Notes under the pieces: model-generated | Databases searched by the model: none | What the model saw: the letters and a program-made list of their open reading frames with translations, nothing else | What the model was told of the DNA's origin: nothing | Translations under genes and position numbers: made by a program | Source of the DNA: Frankiales bacterium | GTDB taxonomy: Bacteria; Actinomycetota; Actinomycetes; Mycobacteriales; SCTD01 | Reading direction: 5' to 3' | DNA: 64,000 nucleotides | Assembly: GCA_025464695.1 (NCBI GenBank) | Contig: JAODNQ010000152.1 | Span: 1 to 64,000, forward strand | In this document: piece by piece, positions 17,122 through 24,901 of the stretch | How the letters are laid out: the number at the start of each line of letters is the position of its first letter | How positions within the stretch are numbered: the stretch's first letter is position 1

Positions 17122-17697
17122 TCAGGCGCGGACGGCGTTGGCGATGAGGTCCGCCGCGTGCCGCCAGCGGGCCTCGCCGAGGTCGCCCGTGCGCACCAGC
17201 ACCGAGGCCACGCCGGACACCAGGACCCGGAGGTCGTCGGGGGTGACGTCCTGCCGCACCCGCCCCTCGTCCTTGCCCCGCTGCAGCAGCCGTCCCACGA
17301 GGCCGTCGAGCTCGTCGGCTCCTCCTCGCGCCGAGCCGGCCGCGGTACTCGCCAGGGCGTCGCCGAGCGCCCGGTCGGTCATCGCATGACCGAGGGCGTC
17401 GGCGAGCAGGCCGGCCAGCCCGGCCCAGGCGTCGTCGCCCTCGAGCGCCGCGACCGCGCGGCCGCGGAGCCAGGCCAGCCGGTGCTCGGCCACCGCCGCC
17501 ACGAGGTCGGCCTTGGTGGGGTAGCTGCGGTAGACCGTCGCCTTGCCGACGCCGGCGCGGGCGGCGATCTCCGGCACCGTGGCGGCCGCACCACGTTCCG
17601 CGAACACCTCGAGGGCGGCGCGCAGGACCTTGCCCGCGTTGCGCTCGGCGTCGCACCGCCGTGCCCGCCCCGGAGCGGGCGCGCCGGCCGTGCTCAT
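17122..17697 (-). CDS. TetR family transcriptional regulator
   Basis: 191 residues. An N-terminal helix-turn-helix with ATVPEIAARAGVGKATVYRSYPTKADL is the TetR signature; the rest is a helical ligand domain. The ATG overlaps the stop of the MFS gene by ATGA, so repressor and transporter are made together, as expected for a self-regulated efflux pair. The likely operator is the palindrome at 19203-19216 in front of the MFS gene. Confidence 0.9.
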   Translation of the reverse strand: MSTAGAPAPGRARRCDAERNAGKVLRAALEVFAERGAAATVPEIAARAGVGKATVYRSYPTKADLVAAVAEHRLAWLRGRAVAALEGDDAWAGLAGLLADALGHAMTDRALGDALASTAAGSARGGADELDGLVGRLLQRGKDEGRVRQDVTPDDLRVLVSGVASVLVRTGDLGEARWRHAADLIANAVRA

Positions 17698-19148
17698 CCC
17701 TGGACGGCGAGGGCCGGCTCGGCGAGCGGACCGGCGGAGCCGGCCTCGGCGAGGAGGTCGGGATGCGCGTGCGGCTCCCGCTTCGGCACGAGCAGCGCGG
17801 CGACCGCGGCGACCGCGGTGAGGGCCGCGCTGACGAGCATGGCGTGCGTGAAGCCGGCGTCGGTGGGCAGCCGCCCGCCCGCCGGGATGCTGGCCGACAG
17901 CACGCTGGCGGTGACCTGCGTGCCGACGGAGCTGCCCAGGGAGCGGACGAGGACGTTGACCCCGGTCGCCTGCCCCGTCTGCTCCCCGGGCACCGACTCG
18001 ATGACCAGGTTGGGCATCGCGGCGAACGCGGTGCCGACACCCGTGAACAGCACCAGCCCCAGCCCGAGCACCTGGCCCTGGCTGCCGTGGAAGGCGGCGA
18101 GCAGGGTGAGCCCGACCGCCGCGACGCCGGCGCCCAGCGCCAGCGGCACCTTGGCGCCGAACCGCTGGGCGAGCAGTCCGGAGAGCGGCCCGGCCGCCAG
18201 CATCGCGAGGGACCCCGGTGCCATCAGCAGGCCCGCACGGGTGGCGTCCACCCCGAAGCCGTAGCCGGTTGACGTCGGCGCCTCGGCCAGGGCCGGGATG
18301 AGCAGGAACGCCCCGAACATGCCGAAGCCCACCAGCACCGTGGCGACGTTGATCATCAGCACGCGTGGCAGGACCAGGGTCGGCACGTGGACGAGGGGCT
18401 CCGCCGTGCGCAGCTCGACGACCAGCCAGACGGCGAGCAGGACGGCGCCGAGCACGAGCGCGCCGACCGTCCGCGGGTCGCTCCAGCCCCAGACGCCTGC
18501 GCGGCTGACGCCGACGAGCGGGACCGACACCGCGACGGCCAGCAGGAGCACACCCGGCACGTCGAAGCGGCCCGGCGTGCGCTCCTGCGACTCCTCCAGG
18601 CACAGCCGGGCGGCGACCGCCGCGACGACGCCGAACGCGGCCGAGACCCAGAAGATGGAGCGGAACCCGCCGGAGTCCACCAGCACGCCGCCCAGCGGGA
18701 GGCCGATGCCGGCACCGATGCCACCGATCGCGCTGAGCAGGCCGACGGCGCCCGCGACCTTCTCGCGCGGCAGCTCCTCGCGGGCGATCGCGAAGCAGAG
18801 CGGGAAGACGCCGCCGCCACCGCCGGACAGCGCCCGTCCGGCGACGACCACCCAGAGGTTGGTGCCCAGGGCCGAGACGACCGACCCGACGACGAACAGC
18901 CCGAGCACCACGACGAGGGCGCGACGCTTGCCGAACATGTCGCCGAGGCGCCCCGCGACGGGGGTCGAGACGGCGGCGGCGATCAGGTAGGCGCTCAGCA
19001 GCCAGGCGACGTCGGTGGGGTGCGCGTGCAGGCTCGCCCCGATGTCGGACACGGCCGGCACCACGGCCGTCTGCCCGAGCGAGAAGGCGAGGGCGGCCAC
19101 GGACAGCACCAGCAGGGTGCGGCCGGGACGGGGAGCGACGACGGGCAC
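17694..19148 (-). CDS. MFS drug-efflux-type transporter (14-helix-like)
   Basis: 484 residues with about 14 hydrophobic segments, the DHA2 group pattern. GRLGDMFGKRRALV is the cytoplasmic loop 2-3 motif A, and GGGGGVFPLCFAIAREELPREK resembles the motif around helices 4-5. GTG 19148 has CAGGAGG five bases upstream. It forms an operon with the TetR gene and is divergent from a quinone oxidoreductase. Probably exports a hydrophobic compound that the TetR protein senses. Confidence 0.9.
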   Translation of the reverse strand: MPVVAPRPGRTLLVLSVAALAFSLGQTAVVPAVSDIGASLHAHPTDVAWLLSAYLIAAAVSTPVAGRLGDMFGKRRALVVVLGLFVVGSVVSALGTNLWVVVAGRALSGGGGGVFPLCFAIAREELPREKVAGAVGLLSAIGGIGAGIGLPLGGVLVDSGGFRSIFWVSAAFGVVAAVAARLCLEESQERTPGRFDVPGVLLLAVAVSVPLVGVSRAGVWGWSDPRTVGALVLGAVLLAVWLVVELRTAEPLVHVPTLVLPRVLMINVATVLVGFGMFGAFLLIPALAEAPTSTGYGFGVDATRAGLLMAPGSLAMLAAGPLSGLLAQRFGAKVPLALGAGVAAVGLTLLAAFHGSQGQVLGLGLVLFTGVGTAFAAMPNLVIESVPGEQTGQATGVNVLVRSLGSSVGTQVTASVLSASIPAGGRLPTDAGFTHAMLVSAALTAVAAVAALLVPKREPHAHPDLLAEAGSAGPLAEPALAVQG

Positions 19149-19202
19149 GCGGGCCTCCTGGAGCGGATCCGGACTCGGGGGTCCGGAACGTAGCACCGAA
19201 GC

Positions 19203-19216
19203 GGACTGTACGGTCC
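19203..19216. promoter_or_regulatory. Candidate TetR operator GGACTGTACGGTCC
   Basis: Fourteen-base near-palindrome (GGAC...GTCC) located in the 145-base gap between the divergent MFS/TetR operon and the quinone oxidoreductase gene. A near copy occurs at 5360-5373. Confidence 0.5.
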
Positions 19217-19293
19217 GGTTCGTGCGAGGGCGGAGGCCCTCCCCGGACCGAGAGCGAGCCCGCCCATGACCCCCTCCCCGCAGGACCGCTGAC

Positions 19294-20286
19294 GTGCGCG
19301 CCGCCGTCGCTCGCACCCTCGGTCGCCCCGACGTCGTCCGCGTGGAGGAGGTGCCCGAGCCGCCGCTGGTGCCGGGGAGCGCACGCGTGGCGGTCGCGTC
19401 CGCGGCGGTCAACTTCCCCGACCTGCTCGTGCTCGCGGGGACCTACCAGGCGCCGGTCGCCCCGCCGTTCACGCCCGGCTGCGAGTTCGCGGGCAGGGTC
19501 CTGGAGGTGGCGGACGGCGTGACCTCCGTCGTCCCCGGTGACCTCGTTCTCGGCCTCGCGACGCACGGCGCCTTCGCCGAGCAGGTCGTCCTGGACGCCC
19601 GGCGGCTGACCCCTGTGCCGCCGGCCGCGGTCGACCTGGGGCTGGACGTGCTGGCCGCCTTCGGCGTCACCTACACGACGGCGTACCACGCGCTGCGGAC
19701 CTTCGCCGACGTGCAGCCGGGCGAGCACGTCGCGGTCCTCGGCGCCTCCGGCGGCGTGGGGCTGGCCGCCGTCGACGTCGCCCGGGCCCTGGGCGCCCGC
19801 CCGGTCGCGGTCGGGGGCGACCCGGGCAAGCTGCAGGCCTGCCGGGAACTGGGCGCCGTCGCGACGATCGACTACCTGCACGAGGACCTGAAGCTGCGGC
19901 TGCGCGAGGTGTCGGGCGGCGGGGTCGACGTCGTCGTGGACCCCGTCGGCGGCCCCTTCGCCGAACAGGCCCTGCGGGCGGTGCGCTGGGGCGGGCGCTA
20001 CGTGGTCGTGGGCTTCGCCTCGGGGACGATCCCGCGCATCCCCCTGAACCTCGTGCTGCTCAAGGGCGTGCACCTCACCGGCTTCGAGAACCGCACCATC
20101 CTCACCGACCTGCCCGACGTCGCGCCGGCGCACCGCGCCGAGGTCCTCGACCTGCTGCTCACCGGGCAGCTGCACCCGCACGTGGGCAGCACGCACCGCC
20201 TCGACGACGTCGTCGAGGCCCTGCGCGAGGTCGAGGAGCGGCGCGCCGTCGGCAAGGTGGTGGTGCGGGTCGCCGACGGCGTGTGA
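19294..20286 (+). CDS. NADPH:quinone oxidoreductase family protein
   Basis: 330 residues. A zinc-free MDR enzyme with the GroES-like N-domain (AVNFPDLLVLAGTYQ..PFTPGCEFAGRV) and the Rossmann segment VAVLGASGGVGLAAVDVARALGA. The FGVTYTTAYHAL helix before the cofactor site is typical of QOR/acryloyl-CoA reductase-like members. Divergent from the MFS/TetR operon with a palindrome between them, so probably under the same TetR control. Reduces quinones or enoyl compounds. Confidence 0.9.
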   Translation: MRAAVARTLGRPDVVRVEEVPEPPLVPGSARVAVASAAVNFPDLLVLAGTYQAPVAPPFTPGCEFAGRVLEVADGVTSVVPGDLVLGLATHGAFAEQVVLDARRLTPVPPAAVDLGLDVLAAFGVTYTTAYHALRTFADVQPGEHVAVLGASGGVGLAAVDVARALGARPVAVGGDPGKLQACRELGAVATIDYLHEDLKLRLREVSGGGVDVVVDPVGGPFAEQALRAVRWGGRYVVVGFASGTIPRIPLNLVLLKGVHLTGFENRTILTDLPDVAPAHRAEVLDLLLTGQLHPHVGSTHRLDDVVEALREVEERRAVGKVVVRVADGV

Positions 20287-20292
20287 GCCCCG

Positions 20293-22413
20293 TCAGACCA
20301 CGACCACCCGAGCCTGTCCCAGCGTCTCGCTGCGGCAGTCCTGCGCGTCCACGTCCCCGTCACGGTGCGACTCCACCAGGGCCGTGACGAAGTAGGTGCC
20401 GGGGGCGTCGTAGGTGTGCGTGGTGGTCAGCGTCAGCTCGGACTGCGTGCCGTCGACGCCCTCCTGCCGCAGCGGGTAGCTGCCCGAGCCGTCGAGGTCC
20501 CACGTGACCGCGATGAGCCGACCGGCGTCCGGGTGCACCTCGGCGTGCACCTGCAGCGTGACCGGGTCGCCGACCTTGACCTCGGTGCGCAGCGCACCGT
20601 CGACCGTCACGTTCGCGATCGGCTGCACACCGCCGCGCTCCGCGACGGTCGGCGGCAGGGTCACCTGCCCGTCCACGAAGGAGTACGTCGTGCCCAGCGG
20701 CTCGACGCCGTCCTCCACCCAGGCCACGAGGTCCTTCAGCGCCTGGGTCGGGGTGCCGCCGTTGAGGAAGCGCGTGTTCGAGGCACGGTGCGGCTCGGGC
20801 GGGACCATGGCGTGCGACGCGTGCTCGGCGTACTCGGTCCACCGGATCCGGAAGTTCTCCGCGGCCCCCGCCGGGCCCTGGCCCTGCAGGACGGCCCGGT
20901 GGTACTGCGTGCCCCAGGCCGGCCACACCGACGAGTCGTGGGTGCTGTGCAGCCACATGACCTTGCCCTCGTAGACGCCGGAGTAGCAGACGCCCATGAA
21001 CGGCGACCAGTCGGCCACCTCGTGGGACGGGTACACGGGCACGCCGTCGACGCGCAGGGACGCGAACTGCGGGTCGTCGTCGAGCAGGTGCGACCGGGCG
21101 TAGTAGCAGAAGGCGAGGAACCGGCGGTTGTCCAGGTGCACGCGGTCGCCCGGCTCCACCCCGGCGAAGCGCAGGACGTTGGCGTCACCCGTGCCGTCGC
21201 AGGAGAAGACGCTGCCCGCGACCCCGGTGGCGTACAGCTGGCGCCCGGCCGCCGAGCCCGACAGCACCTGCACGCCCGTGCCCAGGCCGTAGCCGCCCTC
21301 GAGCCCCTCGACCTCGATGGCGAAGGGGAGGTCGTCGGAGCTCGCGCCGGCCATCATGATGGCCGACAGCGTGCGCATCGTGTGGTGCTCGGGACCGGCG
21401 AACTGCGGCAGCGTGTTGAGGTCCTTCGCCGTGTAGGTCCGCACGACCGTGCACGTCTGGTCGAGCAGGTCGTCGCGCACCAGCTCCGGGCAGTCGTGAC
21501 CGACGTACCCCGGCTCGGTCCAGAAGCGGTCGAAGTACGTGGGGTCGTCGGCGTACAGCTGGTCGGCGAGCGAGGCCCACAGCCAGATCTGGCCCATGGG
21601 CTGACTGATCATGAACTCGTTGGTGCGGGGGAAGCCCTGCCGGTACAGCAGCGCGAGCTCCTCGCGCTGGTGCGTGGTCAGCCCCTCGAAGGGGTTGCCG
21701 CTCCCGCCGGGCGCCATCCGGTCGGCGAGCGCCACCACCTGCTCGTGGCCGAGCAGCCGCTGCACGTTGAACAGCGTCCCGAAGCCCATGGTGCTGCCGG
21801 TCTTGATGCGCTTGGTGTTGCCGGGCGGCCCGATCTCGCCGCCGCTCACGGACGGCAGGCACCCGTCCCAGACGCCCGGCGCGTTCTCCAGGCACAGCGG
21901 GGAGCGCCGCCCGCCCCCGCTGCCGCCGTAGACGTAGGAGTGGTGCGGCGCGTGTCCGTACACCTGCTCCGCGAGGTGCTTGGACAGCCGCGCCACCTCG
22001 GCGCTGGCCCGGTGCCCGTAGAGGGTCGGGTCGTCGCCGGCGCGGGGGTCGAGCTCGTCGCCGATGTGGCCCTGGTTCGACTCGACGAGGTAGCCGCCCA
22101 GCTGCGCGGTGGTGCGGATGGTCTGGAACGCCTCCCCCAGGTACCCGCCCCCGAAGGTCACGACGTGGCCGCCGTTGCCGCCCTCGAGCGGCTGGAACAT
22201 GCGGCCGCGGTAGTCCTCCTGCGGGGGGTAGTAGAACGCGAAGCGGGTGCTGGTGTCGGCGAAGCCGCCCTGCACGAAGCGGTGCGGGTACGGCGCGTCC
22301 CGCTGCTCGTCCACCTCGAGGAACGGGGGGCCGAAGAACGGGTCGGTGACGACGTAGGCGGTGGGATCGAGCACGGGGGTGACCTCCAGACCGGGGCCGG
22401 CCTCTGCCGGCAC
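20293..22413 (-). CDS. Tannase/feruloyl-esterase-like hydrolase with C-terminal PKD-like domain
   Basis: 706 residues, no evident signal peptide with this GTG start. An alpha/beta hydrolase core shows the nucleophile elbow GGSGGGRRS (Ser165) and VTFGGGYLG earlier; the region around the elbow and the wide lid resemble the tannase/feruloyl esterase family, though similarity is partial. The last 110 or so residues, with VTLQVHAEVHPDAGRLIAVTWDLDGSG and TLTTTHTYDAPGTYFVTALVES, form a PKD-type immunoglobulin-like domain. Monocistronic, convergent with the quinone oxidoreductase. The substrate is unknown. Confidence 0.7.
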   Translation of the reverse strand: MPAEAGPGLEVTPVLDPTAYVVTDPFFGPPFLEVDEQRDAPYPHRFVQGGFADTSTRFAFYYPPQEDYRGRMFQPLEGGNGGHVVTFGGGYLGEAFQTIRTTAQLGGYLVESNQGHIGDELDPRAGDDPTLYGHRASAEVARLSKHLAEQVYGHAPHHSYVYGGSGGGRRSPLCLENAPGVWDGCLPSVSGGEIGPPGNTKRIKTGSTMGFGTLFNVQRLLGHEQVVALADRMAPGGSGNPFEGLTTHQREELALLYRQGFPRTNEFMISQPMGQIWLWASLADQLYADDPTYFDRFWTEPGYVGHDCPELVRDDLLDQTCTVVRTYTAKDLNTLPQFAGPEHHTMRTLSAIMMAGASSDDLPFAIEVEGLEGGYGLGTGVQVLSGSAAGRQLYATGVAGSVFSCDGTGDANVLRFAGVEPGDRVHLDNRRFLAFCYYARSHLLDDDPQFASLRVDGVPVYPSHEVADWSPFMGVCYSGVYEGKVMWLHSTHDSSVWPAWGTQYHRAVLQGQGPAGAAENFRIRWTEYAEHASHAMVPPEPHRASNTRFLNGGTPTQALKDLVAWVEDGVEPLGTTYSFVDGQVTLPPTVAERGGVQPIANVTVDGALRTEVKVGDPVTLQVHAEVHPDAGRLIAVTWDLDGSGSYPLRQEGVDGTQSELTLTTTHTYDAPGTYFVTALVESHRDGDVDAQDCRSETLGQARVVVV

Positions 22414-22434
22414 GGCCTCACCGTAGGCCTGGTG

Positions 22435-23358
22435 TCAACACCGTTCACCCGCACTGCCCGCAGGCGGGAGCTGTCCCACGGGGACCCGGACCGACCTCGG
22501 CACCAGCTGTCCCGCGGTGCGGCTGAACTGCTCCAGCTCCTCCGACCGGCGCTCGACGCCGAGCCGGGCCAGGGCGACGGCGAGCACCCCCGCCGACATC
22601 ACCCCGACGGCGGCGTCGCTGTGGTGGCGGTGCACCCGCTCGCCGATGTCGACCTGGGCCATGCCCTCCGGCCCGACGCGGTCCAGGACGTCGAGCAGCA
22701 TCCCCAGCTCGAGCCCGTACCCGACCGAGAAGGGCAGCGACGCGCAGAGCGCCCGGCGCAGCGCGACCTCGCCACCGAGCGGCTGGACGAAGCCCGCGAG
22801 CTCGGGCCACAGCGCGTTCAGCAGCGGGCGGGCCAGCAGCTCGGTCACGCGTCCGCCGCTGCCCGCGTGCACCAGACCGTCGACGGTGAGCGGGCGGTCG
22901 AAGGCCGCCTTGACGAAGCTCACCGACGGCTCGAGCAGCAGCGGCGCCAGCAGCTGCACCACGGTGTCGGGCCGCGACGGCGACACGTCCGCGTCGAGGA
23001 ACACGAGCAGGTCCGCGTCGGTCTGCAGCTGCGCCCACCACAGGGCCCCGCCCTTGCCGGGGAGCGGGTGCCCGTGCGCCGTCTCCGGGAGGGAGAGCAC
23101 GCGCGCTCCCGCCTGCCGCGCCACCTCCGCCGTCGCGTCCTCGGACCGGCCGTCGACCACGAGCACCTCGTCGACGAGACCGGCGTCGTGCACGAGGCCC
23201 GTCACCACTCCCCCGACGACGCCGGCGACGGTGCGCTCCTCGTCCTTGGCCGGCACGACGACCGCCACCCGCTGCCCCTGCTTGTGTGCCGCCAGCGCCG
23301 CCGCGCCCCGGGTCCAGCCGGGTCGGAGCGGCCAGGGCCCGGTCAGCGGCTCGACCAC
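22435..23358 (-). CDS. gpgS: Glucosyl-3-phosphoglycerate synthase
   Basis: 307 residues, GT-A fold glycosyltransferase. VAVVVPAKDEERTVAGVV is the nucleotide-binding strand, VFLDADVSPS the metal-binding DxD-like motif, PLGGEVALRRAL and the late ERVHRHH are conserved in GpgS. It moves glucose from a nucleotide sugar to 3-phosphoglycerate, the first step to glucosylglycerate and methylglucose lipopolysaccharide. GTG 23358 starts 13 bases inside the upstream gene's end. Position next to a folP2-like gene matches the order known in mycobacteria. Confidence 0.88.
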   Translation of the reverse strand: MVEPLTGPWPLRPGWTRGAAALAAHKQGQRVAVVVPAKDEERTVAGVVGGVVTGLVHDAGLVDEVLVVDGRSEDATAEVARQAGARVLSLPETAHGHPLPGKGGALWWAQLQTDADLLVFLDADVSPSRPDTVVQLLAPLLLEPSVSFVKAAFDRPLTVDGLVHAGSGGRVTELLARPLLNALWPELAGFVQPLGGEVALRRALCASLPFSVGYGLELGMLLDVLDRVGPEGMAQVDIGERVHRHHSDAAVGVMSAGVLAVALARLGVERRSEELEQFSRTAGQLVPRSVRVPVGQLPPAGSAGERC

Positions 23359-24017
23359 GACGCCACGAGGTAGCCCACGCCGTAGGGCGCGTCGTCGTGG
23401 AGCAGCGCGGAGCGCCCCGGTCCGGTGCCCGCCGCTCCGGCGAGGACCTGCCACGCGGCCCGCCCCGAGGCGAGCAGCTCCCGCCCGAGCCCGGCGGGCA
23501 GTCCCAGCAGCCGCCCGGGATCGCCGTCGGCGAGGGCCGCCGCGGCCTCGGCGTCGTAGGCCTCGGCCCGGGGGTCGAGGTGCCCGGGGGCCTTCTCCGT
23601 GCGTCGAGCGGTCCCGTCCCCGACGACCAGCAGGCGCACCGGGGACGACGCGACCTGGCGACCGAGGGCCGCGCACGCCTCGGGCTCCTCGTCAGCACCG
23701 ACGCCCAGGAAGCTGCGCTCGCGGTCGGGCGCGACGCCGTCGAGCAGCCAGGCGCCGACCGCCAGGGCCAGCGGCAGCGCGGGGCCCTCTCCCCCGCGCA
23801 GGCGCAGGCCGAAGCCGCTCCAGTCCCACGTCCCGGTGCACGGTCCGGTGACCGGCGCAGCGCCGACGACGACGACCGGCTCGTCCCCCCGGAGCAGCTC
23901 GGCGACCGCGTCGAGGACCCTCGTCCGCAGCACGGCGTCGACCGGTGCGCTGCCGCCCGCGAGCTCGGGCACGAGCAGCGGGGCGGACGGGACCACCGCG
24001 GCGGCGACCAGGCTCAC
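23343..24017 (-). CDS. LigB/MEMO-like (class III extradiol dioxygenase fold) protein
   Basis: 224 residues. The start LVAAAVVPSAPLLVPELAG and HDDAPYGVGYLVASW at the end recall the small actinobacterial class III extradiol-dioxygenase-like family found beside gpgS and folP2. The usual metal-binding histidines are not obvious: the N-terminal PSAP position lacks the expected His pair. GTG 24017 overlaps the folP2 stop by GTGA and the end overlaps gpgS, so the three are one operon. Function unknown. Confidence 0.65.
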   Translation of the reverse strand: MSLVAAAVVPSAPLLVPELAGGSAPVDAVLRTRVLDAVAELLRGDEPVVVVGAAPVTGPCTGTWDWSGFGLRLRGGEGPALPLALAVGAWLLDGVAPDRERSFLGVGADEEPEACAALGRQVASSPVRLLVVGDGTARRTEKAPGHLDPRAEAYDAEAAAALADGDPGRLLGLPAGLGRELLASGRAAWQVLAGAAGTGPGRSALLHDDAPYGVGYLVASWSSR

Positions 24018-24886
24018 GCCAGCGCCCGGCGCCCGAGCGCGAGACCGGCCCGGCCCGTCACGGCCGCCACCGTGCGGACGGTGCGGACCGTCGCGGCGAC
24101 GTCGTGCGCCCGGAAGACCCGGGCACCCAGGAACGCGCTGACGGAGGTCGCGGCGAGCGTCCCCTCCAGCCGGTCGTCGGGCGGCAGGTCGAGGGCCTCG
24201 CCGACGAAGTCCTTGCGCGACAGCGCCACGAGCACGGGCCAGCCGGTGTCGACCAGCTCGCCGAGCCGCCGCGTGACCTCGAGCGAGTGCCGGCTGTTCT
24301 TGCCGAAGTCGTGACCGGGGTCGATGAGCACGGCGTCGGGCCTGACCCCCAGCGACACCGCCCGCTCCGCCAGGCCGACCACCGTGCGCACGACGTCCTC
24401 GACGACGTCGTCGTACTGCACGCGGTGCGGGCGCGTCCGCGGCGGCAGTCCTCCGGCGTGGGTGCACACCAGCCCGACGTCGTGGCGGGCGGCGACCTCC
24501 GCGAGCTCCGGCTCCCACCCGCCCCACGCGTCGTTGAGCAGGTCCGCCCCCGCCTGGCACACGAGCTCCCCGACGGACGCCCGGTAGGTGTCGACCGACA
24601 GCACGACGTCGGGGTGGCGGGCGCGCACCAGCTCGACCAGCTCGACGACGCGCCGGGCCTCCTCCTCCGCGCTGACGTGCTCGCCGGGGGCGGCCTTGAC
24701 CCCGCCGATGTCGACGATCGCGGCGCCCTCGTCGACCACCTGGTCGACCCGGTCGAGCGCGGCCTGCAGCCCGTAGGTGCGACCGCGGTCGAAGAACGAG
24801 TCGGGCGTCCGGTTCACGATCCCCATGACGACCGGCTCGTCCACGGGGAACGTGCGGCGCCCCAGGCGCAGCGGCTGAGCTCTCAC
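24014..24886 (-). CDS. folP2: FolP2-type dihydropteroate synthase homologue
   Basis: 290 residues with the DHPS TIM-barrel signature MGIVNRTPDSFFDRG and VDIGGVKAAPGEHVS. The second differs from the ESTRPG loop of true DHPS and matches the mycobacterial FolP2 subgroup, for which DHPS activity has been questioned. The late SRKDFVGEAL loop, in the pterin-binding area, is kept. First gene of the folP2 - LigB-like - gpgS set. The real reaction may not be folate synthesis. Confidence 0.85.
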   Translation of the reverse strand: MRAQPLRLGRRTFPVDEPVVMGIVNRTPDSFFDRGRTYGLQAALDRVDQVVDEGAAIVDIGGVKAAPGEHVSAEEEARRVVELVELVRARHPDVVLSVDTYRASVGELVCQAGADLLNDAWGGWEPELAEVAARHDVGLVCTHAGGLPPRTRPHRVQYDDVVEDVVRTVVGLAERAVSLGVRPDAVLIDPGHDFGKNSRHSLEVTRRLGELVDTGWPVLVALSRKDFVGEALDLPPDDRLEGTLAATSVSAFLGARVFRAHDVAATVRTVRTVAAVTGRAGLALGRRALA

Positions 24887-24901
24887 CGGAGCGACCGTAC
24901 G

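Noticed and set aside
17122..20196. A 1,024-codon minus-strand reading extending upstream of the TetR gene
   Set aside because: Only the last 191 codons are homologous to anything; the rest runs antisense to the quinone oxidoreductase and out of frame with the MFS gene.
22431..22455. A PHO box at GTTCACC near 22443
   Set aside because: The partner repeat is not at 11-base spacing, and the site is at the 3' end of gpgS rather than before a phosphate gene.
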